Shown here piece by piece: positions 42,841 to 53,800 of a stretch of DNA of 64,000 bases (positions are counted from its first letter, which is position 1; each line of letters starts with the position of its first letter). Both the position numbers and the translations under genes were made by a program. The notes under the pieces were generated by a model. The model ran no database searches. It saw only the letters and a program-made list of their open reading frames with translations, and was not told where the DNA came from. Source of the DNA: Cephalotrichum gorgonifer (taxonomy: Eukaryota; Ascomycota; Sordariomycetes; Microascales; Microascaceae); contig ONZQ02000003.1 in assembly GCA_900312665.1 (NCBI GenBank), positions 1,406,986 through 1,470,985 of the forward strand, given 5' to 3'.

Positions 42841-43833
42841 GAGGTCTATCAGAGCTGGGTGTTGACAGGGTGAATAATAGACACTTGAGATCTACTACGT
42901 ATTTAGACCTTGGACTTACATCAAAGGGGAAAAGCAGGGCCGACCCCGGAAGCCATGTATATTAGACCGTGGAGCCGAAGTCTAGCGGGCTTGCCACATG
43001 GTGACTTATACCCGGGCTATTACAAGCGTGGTCGGAGACGGCTGCGCATCTCCCCGATCGCCCAGGAGTTCCAGGTTATCGGATTCAATATTCGTTATAA
43101 CCCCGCGCGGTACGAACCACACCCGGTACGGAGTAATATGTGTGCTGTTCTATTAACATAAGGCGACCCATACAAACCTCGCAAATATTACCATACCCCA
43201 GACCATTTATTTCATTTCCAATGGGGCTTAGGGCCCTTATCCTTGCCTCTAACTACTAGCTCAGGCACAAGCGAGGGTGAACTTGGCGCAGTCGCCTCTT
43301 TCCCCAGTATTAGTGAAAAAAAAAACCGGTTCAAAGGAATATTCGCGACGACCTTCCATGACCGGGGTGGCCCTCTCGGAAGACCCTGGATCCGAATGCG
43401 ACCTCATCAACCTCCCCGGGTTAGTTAGCCCACCACCGGCCGCTGCCCACCCTCCTATTCCCCTCCGGGTAGTGTGCACGCGATGTAGTATTATCGGTCT
43501 TGGTGTCTTCTTCCCCCTCTCTGGTAGCGAGATAACTCGGTCTCTCGGGCGAAGGAGCCGGCAACACCAGACGGTCGTCTCCTCTCCGCAACGTTGCTTA
43601 GCCTTATGTAGTTTTCTCATTTCTTCTTCACTCGTAGACTCGGAGCACCCTCAATTGACAGTATCACTCTCCTCTTCGCGACAAGGAAGAAAAAGAAGAA
43701 GAAGAAGAAGAAGAAGAAATAGGAAGTCCCTAGGCTTTGCGATTGCGCCAGTTCACTGCGACGACGCCTGTCCACACATGAACACACACCCACAGCTCAG
43801 GATATAAAAGAAGGGAGAGTAAAAATAGGAGCA
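42841..43833. other. Intergenic, HIBADH to RTA1-family gene
   Basis: This 1-kb stretch holds a GAA repeat (43691-43719) and a TATAAA at 43803-43808, 26 bp before the next start codon. A TACGGAGTA motif is at 43127-43135. The plus-strand frame 43277-43807 is unlikely to be coding. Confidence 0.45.
43691..43719 (+). repeat. GAA trinucleotide repeat
   Basis: About nine GAA/AAG units lie roughly 115 bp before the start codon of the RTA1-family gene, likely in its leader or promoter. Confidence 0.9.
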
Positions 43834-45190
43834 ATGGCGGAGGGGGTACCGAGCGACCTAGGCGCCGCTTTTCGCACCTGTGAGGAGATCTCAGTCTACT
43901 GCCCCATCGAGGCCACGGTACTGGGCTACGCGCCGAACCTCGGCGCCAGCATTTTCTTCACCATCGCTTTTGGGATTCTGGGTATCGCGACGCTATGGAT
44001 CGGAGCGAGGGGTAAGACGTGGACGTTCATGGCCGCGATTGGGATGGGGTGTATCTTGGAGATGTCGGGTTCGTTCCCTCCCCCCCTTTGGATTTCATCC
44101 CCCCTTTTCTCTTAGTATTCCCTATCTCTCTCTTATGGCCGCCTCGCAAAGACGGAAGAACGGTGGATACGGTGCAGCGAGGGGGGCAGGGGGGATGAAG
44201 AGGGGCGAATGAAGACCACCAGCAACTAACACGTCCACCTGGGAACAGGCTACGTCGGCCGCGCGATCCTCAACAACAACCCCTGGAACGGCGACGCCTT
44301 CCAGCTCCAAATATGCGTCATCATCCTCGGGCCGACCGTCATCTGCGCAGGCATCTACCTCATCATAAAGCACGTCGCCCTCAACCTCGACCCCTCTCTC
44401 TCGCGCGTGCCGCCTAAGTGGTACCCCCTCTTCTTCCTCCCCGCCGACGTCTCATGTCTCGTCGTCCAGGCCATCGGGGGCGGCCTCGCCGCCGCCGCCG
44501 GCAAGGAGAACAAGTCCCTGCTGGACGGCGGGAACAGGGCCATCGTCGCGGGGATATGCCTCCAGGTTGTGGTCCTCTCGCTCTTCGGGCTCGTGTCCGG
44601 GGAGTACCTCATTAGAGTCAGCGGTAAGGTGAGAAGGCTAGGGAAGGAGGCCGCGGTGAGGGAGGGGCTGGGGCTGTGGTTCGAGAAGAGGTTTACGATC
44701 TTTTGGCGGGCGGCGGTGGGGGCTTACGCTGCTGTGTATATTAGGTGTATCTACCGGTAAGTTTTCCTCTTGTCTTTGCCGTGGTGTTGGCGCCGGGACT
44801 AACGCTGATTGCAGAATTGCCGAGATGGCTGGTGGTTGGGGGTAAGTCTTCTTTCCTCTTCCCCCCTCTGTGTCAAGATCTCCCCGAGCCCGAGTCCGAA
44901 CCTGTAACTGACTCTGCATAGGAACCACATCATGCAAGATGAAATCTCCTTCACCATCCTGGACCCCAGGTACGGTCTAGATATCTTGCCCGGCCCTCTC
45001 CTTCTCATAACATTAGCTGACCCAAACTGACTCTAGCATGTGTCTGATCGCGGTCTCTCTCCTCACCATCTTCGCCCCGGGGATCTACTTCCGCGAGATG
45101 TCAGCTACGAGTCCAACCGCCGAGAAGGACGCCGAGAAGGCGCGGCCTACCACGGGCGGTGTCGTCTCCGAGGGCGGGGCCACTGAGTAG
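43834..45190 (+). CDS. RTA1-family seven-transmembrane protein
   Basis: RTA1-like proteins, including yeast Rsb1, Rta1 and Pug1, are multi-spanning membrane proteins linked to sphingoid base export, aminocholesterol resistance and haem handling. Five exons, 43834-44068, 44249-44756, 44815-44841, 44922-44969 and 45037-45190, give 323 residues. Seen: seven hydrophobic segments, among them ASIFFTIAFGILGIATLWIG, GPTVICAGIYLIIKHVAL and CLIAVSLLTIFAPGIYF; conserved family stretches such as GYVGRAILNNNPW, PADVSCLVVQAIGGG, RCIYRIAEMAGGWGN, and a final loop with DEISFTILDPSMCL. The last exons are very short (27 and 48 bp), but each join preserves these motifs. The C-terminal tail is polar and disordered. 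Substrate cannot be read from sequence. Confidence 0.88.
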
Positions 45191-45353
45191 CTGGGTCGGA
45201 AGGATTAGGAAGAATCGGTAGGGTGTGGTTGGCTTTGTAATTCAGGCGTATGGCACGGCTGGGTCTATCCAAAAAAAAAAAGTTTGCTTTTGAAAAGGGT
45301 CTCATTATTCCCCTCTTGTCTCGATCGATGTCTATCCTGCTGTGACGACGGCC

Positions 45354-47898
45354 TCAAAGCAGCCGATCGTTCTCTCCGTCATCTTCATGGTCAGAACCCC
45401 CCTGGCCCGGCCCTGCGTCACTTTCCTCATCGTCTTCGTCATCGTCTTCGTCATCCCCATCGTCGTCCTCTTCGTCATCGGACTCCTCCTCGCTAGACTC
45501 CTCTTCCTCGTCCTCATCGTCCTCCTCCTCCGCCAACCAATCATCCAAGGTCTTCCCCCCAACCGCCTCCCCAGCTGTAACGGACGACGCGGGGCCTCCC
45601 CTCGAAGCCAGACCGTCCAACTTCTGGCTCGCTGGGACCGCCTTCCTATCTCCGTACTCCCCGGCCGGCACATCCGTATCCCGTAGCCTCGGATCCGGCT
45701 CATGGCCCTCCTTCACCCAATCGGGAAGGGGCGCGTACCCCTTGATCCCGTGGATGCCCCCGCCTCCGGCAAGGACCAGCGCCGACGAGCCCAGCATGAA
45801 TCCTTTACGCGTCTCAGACGGACTCGGTGCCTGCGGGGCAGGCTTCGGTGCCAGGAGCATGAGTGTCGCGAGTTGGGGGACGGCAAGAAGGGCGCGGTAC
45901 ATCCTCGCTCGATCGCGTAGCTCGAACGAGGTGTCGTAGCGGACTAGTAACATGACGTAGTCCCACAGCTTGGCGATTTGATGCTCCTCCTCTTCCACAA
46001 GACTCGGAGCCGGGGTATCACCATTTTTTAGTTCTCCGCCCTCATGGCCATCTGCACCTTCCTTTTCAGCTTCGGCCTTCCGGTTAATGTGGTGGAGATA
46101 AACCTTGGCTGCGAGCAGGACTATCTGCTGCTTCGCTACCTCGGACTCGCTCGCGAAATCCTTGAGCAGGATCCGCAGCACATCCGCCGCGATATTGTCC
46201 TCACCCCGTAGCCCTGAGAACTCTCCCACCAGCCAGATGATGGTCGCGCGGGCCTGTGGATCCGTCGCACTGTCTAGGTTCTTGGCCAACCTGACCACCG
46301 TCCCCGTATGCCCCTCCGGGTCCTGCTGGATAAGGTGCCGTATCACCGTTAGAGACTCGGCCGCCAGGGTCCCGTCGAGGCTGGCGATCTGACCGAGCAG
46401 AAGCCTGAGGCACCGGGGGGCCATGGAGCTGTCCGCCTGCGCACACCGCCCTATCGCCCGAACGGACTCCCTAACCAGCGCGGGGTTTGCAGAGCCGCGT
46501 GAGAAGTGCTCCAACTCGTGGAGGATAAGACTTTTGACGTGAGGGGGGCTGTGAGGGAAGATGAGGGTGAGGACTTCGAGCTTCAGCTCCCAGACGGGCG
46601 CTGCGTCCGTTCCCCGGACGAGGAAGTGATTGGCGTACTTGGCGAAATCGGCCGGTCGCCGGAGGCAGATGGACACTATATTGAACAAGGCGACCTGCTG
46701 GATGTCGGACGCACCGCGCAGGAGGGCGATGAGGGGACCGACAGCGGGCGTGATGTGCTCAGATGTACCCAGCTCAACATAACACCTAGTCACTGCTAGT
46801 ACCACGCCGGAATTCCGGCTCTGCAGAAGCGGTTTTATCGCGTTGAGCAGTAAGCGGAGGTCAGGGTCAAGGACAGCTTCCTGCCCACCATTCCGAGCTC
46901 CAGAACCGTCGTAGAAGGCCTGCAGGTCTGAGGCGTGATTCTGATTCTGCTCTTCGTCTCGGTCGGCGACCTGGACCGTCCTTCTCGGGAAGCACTTCCT
47001 TGCGTAATATGTCATCATCCGGAGGGTAGCGATCTGGCTCCACTCGTCCATGTCGACAATCTTCTTGACGAGACTTCGGTAATTCGCGTGAATCAGATCG
47101 ATCCTAGTCGGGCACATCTCCATGAATGCTATCACCGCGGCCCCCGCGACATAGTACTGCTTATCGCCTAGTAGCGTAGAGAGGTAGTCCACAAGCTGTG
47201 GCTCCTGGCTGGGATCTAGCCGGTAACATTTTGGAAGGGCCAAGGCAGCCGCTCGACGCACGTACGGACTCATGTCCACGACGCCCTTCTTGATCGCCAG
47301 GGACACTATCTGACTTATGACAGGCACCCTGATGCCCGACATGGTCTTCAGTGCAAGCGCCCGTACCTGAGCATCTTTATCGGACAGAGACTTCTGGATG
47401 GTGTTGATAGAGAGGAGCGCGAGGTCGGGTTCTTGCTCGGCGTGGTGTATGAGGTAGATGTACACAAGCTTCTTGATCTCGATGTTCGGCGAGGCGACGT
47501 TCTTCACGACGGACGAGAAGAAGGGGAGAGTCTTCTGGCCTCGGTACATCAACTGTACATGTTGGTTAGCCCGATGTCGCGCAGGCCGCGATACCGACGA
47601 GGTGTCGGTGTGTGTGGGTGGGCCGGGGAGGAGGGAAGGGGGGTTATTGACGCACGGCAAGGACCCGGCGCAGGCCATCCAGGACTTCTCGATCATTTCT
47701 ACTGTCGAGGAGCTTCTTTACCTGGTGCCGGTCGAGTGGCTTCGAGCTCCGCGAGTTCCGTGTTGCTTGGGCGGCGTCGAGCGTGAGCTCCCGAGCTAGG
47801 TCGATCCCCCCCCCGTCAGTTATGCGTTGAGCTTGGTCTGGGGCGGTGCTAAGCTTACCGCTCTCGAGTAGCGTTGATATCCTCGATAGCGACTCCAT
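45354..47898 (-). CDS. APL6: AP-3 adaptor complex beta subunit
   Basis: This is the large beta subunit of AP-3, which sorts cargo from Golgi or endosome to the vacuole. Three exons, 47898-47859, 47795-47656 and 47552-45354, give 792 residues. Seen: MESLSRISTLLESG, then ARELTLDAAQATRNSRSSKP and LDSRNDREVLDGLRRVLA, and exon 3 with FFSSVVKNVASPNIEIKKLV, YLIHHAEQEPDLALLSINT and MSPYVRRAAALALPKCYRLD, which are typical of beta-adaptin armadillo trunks. Helical repeats run to about residue 650. The C-terminal part is a strongly acidic hinge of Glu, Asp and Ser, with no appendage domain, as in yeast Apl6. The stop lies only 163 bp from that of the converging RTA1-family gene. Confidence 0.92.
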
Positions 47899-48411
47899 GT
47901 TAGGCGGTCTCTAGGCAGCGTGAGCTGCTTGCCGGTTGGAACTGCTCGGGGTAATGTTCTGGTGACGTCTTTGCTGCTTTCGAAGGTTACCACTATGCAC
48001 CTGTCGATAGGAGGTGGGGCTTTCGAGGGTTCAGTAGAGTTTAGCACCGCCTTCCGGTAGAATCCGCACATTAGCACCCGGCAAGGACACATGTGAGTCT
48101 CCACCTGAACCCACGCGCCTACTCCTACTCGTACATATGACATGACACCAGCCTGTCTAGTCTTTATGTGAGTGGGACAAGATGGCAGTCGAGAGAAACA
48201 TGTAAGTCGGTTTCATGCTGATTTATTCCCGGTATACTCTGACTCTATACAAGTTTAATTATTGAGATGCGAAAAGTCAAATGAATGATATGCGGACACC
48301 AACACTGAACTAGCGACACTCACTCTTCACATTCTTGGCTGTACTTCAACGATCATCTTGCGCCCTGGTCCAGCCTCGTCCTTCATCCGAATATCCACCT
48401 CACCACGGCAG
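47899..48411. promoter_or_regulatory. Divergent promoter, APL6 / unknown gene
   Basis: This 513-bp gap lies between opposite start codons. It has one TACTCGTA (48126-48133). The plus-strand open frame reaches back to 48358, but without an ATG before 48412. Confidence 0.45.
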
Positions 48412-49143
48412 ATGTCCCATGATGGGCCCCATCAAATGCCCTTATTCCACAGCCCCGCTACCCCTTCTGAACTACTCTCATATCTCGTCTCATGCCAGTC
48501 CTACCCTACAACTTTAATTGTCTGTTGTCCTCGCGAGCCCTTCCAGGATGCCCTCGCCCATCATGTCGCTTCGGTCTTAGCCTCGGGGAGCAACTCTTCT
48601 GGGGAAGATAGCCCTGCCTCCACGCCTCAGAGGCACAAAAGGGCAGTAGAGGCTCTCTTGGCAGCTCCCCTCTACCAGACAGCCATCGCGAAACACATTC
48701 GCATCCTCTTCGTCCCTACGGTCTCGCATCTGCGTGCCTACCTGTCCGTCTTCGACCCGGCCGATTCGAAGGTACCGCCCCCACCAAACCATGTCCCCGC
48801 AACTGATAGCTCCCGCACCCCGCTGCTGATGGTCTACGGGCTCTTGGACACACATCGGGACACAAGCGAGTGGAATGCCCAGGGCCTGTCCTGTACCGTA
48901 TCCATCCTCGTCGAGGCGGCCGCGCGAGCTACCTACAAGCCCGTGATTATCGAGCCCAGGGGCGACGACGGGCACCCGAACCTGGACACATTACTCTCAG
49001 AGGCTGTGCCTCTGCTGGGCCCAAACGTGGCGAACCAAGGCGTCTGGTCGGGAAGAACCGTCTCGATAGGGCGCATCCTTGGTCGCTGGTTCCGGTCGCG
49101 GGACGGTCCCCTAGGGGAAGGGGGGAGACTAGATCAGACGTAA
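48412..49143 (+). CDS. Uncharacterised protein, possibly RecA-like fold
   Basis: This single-exon gene gives 243 residues from the first ATG (MSHDGPHQMPLFHSPATPSE). I do not recognise the family with confidence. Seen: a pattern of alternating strands and helices, with beta-like stretches TTLIVCCPRE, IRILFVPTVSHLRAYLSVF and RTPLLMVYGLLDTH, a long helix in GLSCTVSILVEAAAR, then YKPVIIEPRG and GRTVSIGRILGRWFRS near the end. This order resembles a RecA-type core such as Rad51 paralogues or Elongator Elp4/5/6, but there is no Walker A motif. An ATPase-dead member, such as a Shu-complex or Elongator subunit, is one possibility; this is inference. It converges with NUF2, with 210 bp between stops. 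Confidence 0.65.
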   Translation: MSHDGPHQMPLFHSPATPSELLSYLVSCQSYPTTLIVCCPREPFQDALAHHVASVLASGSNSSGEDSPASTPQRHKRAVEALLAAPLYQTAIAKHIRILFVPTVSHLRAYLSVFDPADSKVPPPPNHVPATDSSRTPLLMVYGLLDTHRDTSEWNAQGLSCTVSILVEAAARATYKPVIIEPRGDDGHPNLDTLLSEAVPLLGPNVANQGVWSGRTVSIGRILGRWFRSRDGPLGEGGRLDQT

Positions 49144-49353
49144 CGATGCCGTTAGGGCACTCACATACATATCCTCATGCTATTACCAGCCGACAACCGG
49201 CGTCTAGGCTAACAACCTGTATAACAAACATTCGCGCCAAGTCCCTCCGAACGCCTCAACCGTGGTATTCCCCGTTTCCCATGCCGCCATCATAATCATC
49301 ATCAACACCACCCCCCAAAAGTCAAAGGGGGGTTCGACCTCCCGATGTGGATA

Positions 49354-50810
49354 CTACATGCTGCGCTCCATTTCGTTAATGTACATTCCGATGTGAGCCT
49401 CCATCTTGAGGTACGCGTCGGAGGCGCTGTGGATTTCGTTCTCAATGTTCTCCTTGAGGTCCCACATCTAGAAGAGCAAATAAAATTAGTCTTGAAGCAA
49501 CAGGGAAGACCTTGGGGGCACTTTGGGGTGGAACCTACCTTCTTCTCAGTCTGCTCGATCCTGACCTTCCTCCTCTCAATCTCCTTCGTCTTCTCCGTCC
49601 GCTCCTCGGATAGTGTTTTGTGGATGGCCCGTAGCTCCTCCATCCTGTCCTTGGCCTCCTGCGCCTTCGCCGCGCTCTGCTCCCGCAGCTTCTCCGTGCG
49701 CTCGTTCCACCGTGCCAGCTGGCGCTGCAGCGCGATCTCCTCCTTCTCCACGGACCGGACGTTGTTGCCCCTCTCCGACAGCGCCTCCCGCTGCCTCGTG
49801 TTCTTGAGGTTCTCCTCCTCCTCCTTCGCCAGCTCCGTCGCGATGTCGTCCAGCATCTTGATGCACGAGGCCACCTCAGACGTCACCACCGTGAACGAGC
49901 CCGCCGATGTCTGCAGCCCGCGCGCCCTCCTATCCAGCGCGTCTATGTGGGCCTTGTCGGCACCGAGCGTCTGGCTCAGCTCCATCAGGCTCGCCTGCAG
50001 CGCCGACGGGCTCTGGAGCACGTACGGCCTGAGCTTCTGGCTCTCCTGCTTCATCAGGAGCTTCGCCGCCGTCTTCTCCTCCAGCGACGACGCCAGCTCG
50101 CCCTTCCGCACCTTGGCGTCCTCGAGCCTTATGGCGACCTTCTCCTGGCTCCGTTTCAGATCCAGCAGCGTCTTCTTGAGCTCCTCATTCCGCAGCGTCT
50201 TCTCCCTCACCAGCGCCTCCATCTCCCTCCGGTTGTGCCGCATGTCCTCGAGCTGGGCCTCCTTCTCTTGATTCTCCGTATACAGCGTCTCAATCCTGGT
50301 CTTGGTCTTCTCCGCCCGATTGAAATGCTCGTCGATGACCGTCGTCTGGGACTCGCGGAAGCGCACAAAATTGATGAGGTACGAGAAAATCTTAACGAGC
50401 CGGTCGTACGATGGCTTGTACAGGTCGTTGAAGCAGAAGTCGTTGATCCCGCACTCGAGCATCAGCCTGCGCAGCGACACGTAGAAGCCCATCAGGTTGC
50501 GCGTGTCGGGGGGCACGACGTCCGAGTACTCCCCGCACGTCTCCTCCGCCGCCGCCCTCATCGCCGGCTCGACCGTCTCGCGTGTGGCGTTCAGGAGCAG
50601 CTCGGCGAACCACTCGAATATCATCTGCACCTGCACGGGGTTCGGCTTCTGGAGGTCGGCGACGGTGAACGAGATGCCGATGTCCGTGATGCAGCCCACG
50701 ATTTCCCTATCCGACAGGCGCATGAAGGCTTCCGCCTCCTCTTCTTTCTTGCGGGTCCGCGACTGCTGTTGCGCCGCCGGGAGAATACTCATGCGCGGGT
50801 TGTAAGACAT
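49354..50810 (-). CDS. NUF2: Kinetochore protein Nuf2 (Ndc80 complex)
   Basis: Nuf2 pairs with Ndc80 to form the microtubule-binding end of the Ndc80 complex at the outer kinetochore. Two exons, 50810-49539 and 49467-49354, give 461 residues, as in yeast (451). Seen: an N-terminal calponin-homology-like domain with FMRLSDREIVGCITDIGISF, FEWFAELLLN, LECGINDFCFNDLYKPSYDR and KIFSYLINFVRFRE, followed by about 300 residues of heptad-rich coiled coil with Glu, Lys, Arg and Leu. The short second exon, from MWDLKENIEN to NEMERSM, restores the usual end of the coiled coil. The intron begins GTAGGT and ends TCTAG. Long plus-strand frames across it are antisense shadows. Confidence 0.94.
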
Positions 50811-53800
50811 CTTGGCGTCGTGGTAAGGATGATGGCCGCGGTATATTTTGCGGGGGAGAAGTGGGTGTTCTAGGGTTCTAGTCGGTATCGGTGTTACTGG
50901 TGGGCGGGGACGTGTAAAGTAAGATCGCGAGTTTTGTCGCGTCGCAAAACCATTTCTGATCCCTGCGCAATTCTAGTTGTGTATGAAGTCAACATCAACA
51001 TATTTTGGGAGTTGCTCTGACAACAGCAATCACGTGATTTAATGCGGCGTGGAATACCACCTGCTGACAGCCGGCGTACGCTTACACCAACAACTTGTAA
51101 CATTCCTGGAGCTGAGCAATAGCCTGGTACCTGTGCCTTGTATGATCCAATGCTCTCAATCTCCTTGCACCGGATGGCTGCATACTCTCCTCCGAACTTC
51201 TCTATCCGGAGAAAATTTGTCCCTGGGACGTACGATCTCGAGTTTTACCACCTTATGGGGTAAGACTTCCCCGCAGCTGGGTGAGAATTACTGGATGGCA
51301 CACGGACGAAATGACGGAATCTCACATTCCTCCGCGCTGGAGCGCTTGGTTGGCCGCGGCTGAAATTGCGGTTTATGACCTGTAAGATATGGGCGATGGG
51401 ATGTGCAGAGCGTCCTGAGGGGAGAGAGAAGTTGGGGTCGTATTGCCCAGAGGCAAACGACGTCATTGCTTCAGAAATCGACGTAACCATCACTCCGGGA
51501 TGCTCCTAGAATTCTCTTGGGTCTTTCTAGGCATGTGCTCGATGACGACGTTCGATTTGGAGTATGCACACCGTCCGTGATTCAAGAACGAACATGGTCA
51601 GCTCCCGCGCACCTCGTATTATCTGGTCCCCGTCCCAGAAATGCAAATACTAGGATTCAAGCGGGGGCTGGAGGACAAAAGGGGGGCGCACAGGAGCCAC
51701 AACGCCCAAGCCGCCTTGTGCGCCGTTTATCATTCCGAACACCACCTACGTCTCTGCGTTGCTCTTACATTTCAGCAGGTAGAACTCCAATCCACAGCTA
51801 GAGTGCGAGCGGCCTCATGAAACGCTCGCCGTCCAACATCAGCGGTTGGTGCAGGGAGGACAAAATTTGGAGCTTCCACAGCTATTGAAAGCACGGCAGG
51901 TGATGCCTATTTCCGGGACTTTTAAATCTACAGTGGCTCCATCTTGTGTCTCCTCTCCCCCATCCGACTCCTCCCTTGTGGCCCAGAGACCACGAACCAC
52001 TATAGAACGGAGGAGCTACAGAGTAGTACAAGTACGCTTCCGCTTCATGGCGGCTTCATGGCACCTGGCGAGGAAGTGCATGCATTGTGTGTCTGTGTGT
52101 CCATGCTTTTTTTTTGGTATCTCCCCGACCATGATTGGCTCCGGAGTACCCGACGACCCATTGATCCTTGGGGGCGTTTTTTTGTGGACGAGGATGATTG
52201 GCATTTATGCATAATGGGCTCGTGGGTAAGAAAAGGGGGGGTTTGATTTCGAGAGACACATGCCGGTCGTCTGAAGTTCCTGTTAGACCACACTTTCCAT
52301 TGGTGCTTCGGGTCCTCCATCTTTCTCAGGAAGAAACAAGCAGAACGCCATTAGCCGGATCGAGGGACCCCAGGTGATTCGGCCAGCACCACCCACCATG
52401 CATGGTATGCATGGGGATGACTGCCCTCTTGCTGATTGGATGGCGGGAAGAGGGAGTGTGGTGGTGCTTGACGATGGAAGGGGGAGGATTTGGAGGAACT
52501 TGTCTGAGAGGGAGGGGGGATTGAAACTGATTGGATCAGGGCGGGAGGAGTGAGGAAACGAATGGGCAATTCCGAGATGACCGCGATTACCGGCATCAAC
52601 CTTCTACGGGTCGGATTGCCTTCCGGGGGACGAGAAGATCGCCAGATTGAAGAAAATCAAACCAATATCATCCCGGTGAGATGAGCACCAAAGGTTGTGA
52701 CATCCAGGTCCAACCCGCGGTTGATATTAATTAATACCGCATATGGCACACACATACACCGTGTGCCCCGTAAGACCCGCATCACCAAAAGCCCCCAGCA
52801 GCAAAAGACGCAAACGATTATTTGGAAAAACGAACAAAGACTGGACAAACCCCCTGCATGCCTGCCTATGCCTATGCCTCCCCTCTGCGTCGTTGGTTCC
52901 ACGACACAACAGGCAGTGCAGTGCTCCAGTCAGACGTGTCAAGACCTGAGGTCTGGCGAACAAGGGACGAAGCCGCTACCCACCGACCACTAATAATAGC
53001 TCTTGGGGTCCATACTTTTTTTTCCTTCCGAGGCGAAGCGGGAGCGTTACATTTTCTTTCTCTGCCTTCGAGGTGGGGTGTCACCCTGCTGTGTTCCATT
53101 CTCACGGAGGACTTTTTCCGTCCCGCACCTGGGGATCAGGCGTTCGTCGAAGAAAAAAAGAGGGGAGCGGTTTCTATTCATATGAGGACCTGACTGGTAG
53201 ATTTGATATTGGGAAGAAGATCCATGACGATAGTGGGGCATTATAGGGGGCGGTCACTGGATCTTGTTTGGCCAAGGATTTGAGGTTTCATGGGAGATCG
53301 GATATGAGCGTGATATATGTGGCAGCCGTTACTACAACCACTACTCGTATGTTTCTACCGACATTCCCAGAGTCCCCATCCAGGGGAAGGTCGCCATTCA
53401 ACGGTATGAAACAATCTGGGAAACCCGCCGAGAACACTCCGAAGGGCAGCAACAAGTAGTAAGATGCGCTGCCCTTGCATCCATTTGCCTAGCACTAGGA
53501 CATATCCGGATGTACTCTTAAACATTTATCTCCTAGACTGCAGACGAGTCGTGCATATATTTGATTTGCGGCAGTGAATGGCTGGCGGAGATACTCCTCG
53601 TTAGCCGAAACGGCAATGCAAGCCCAATCCTGCTCAAAACTACCTATTGTCACAGTCTTAGACAGTCGCATACTTACTCGCCGTTCCCGCATGGACGCGG
53701 CGCCTACCTGTACTCGTCTGGAGGCGGCTTGTTCCGGGGCGGAGTTGAGGCACCTCTGCAATACAACTATAATGGCGCAGTCTTTTTTTATTTTTACTTT

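Noticed and set aside
49345..50873. Two plus-strand open frames of 308 codons each across NUF2
   Set aside because: They are antisense to the clear Nuf2 coding sequence, with composition that mirrors its coiled coil; no domain.
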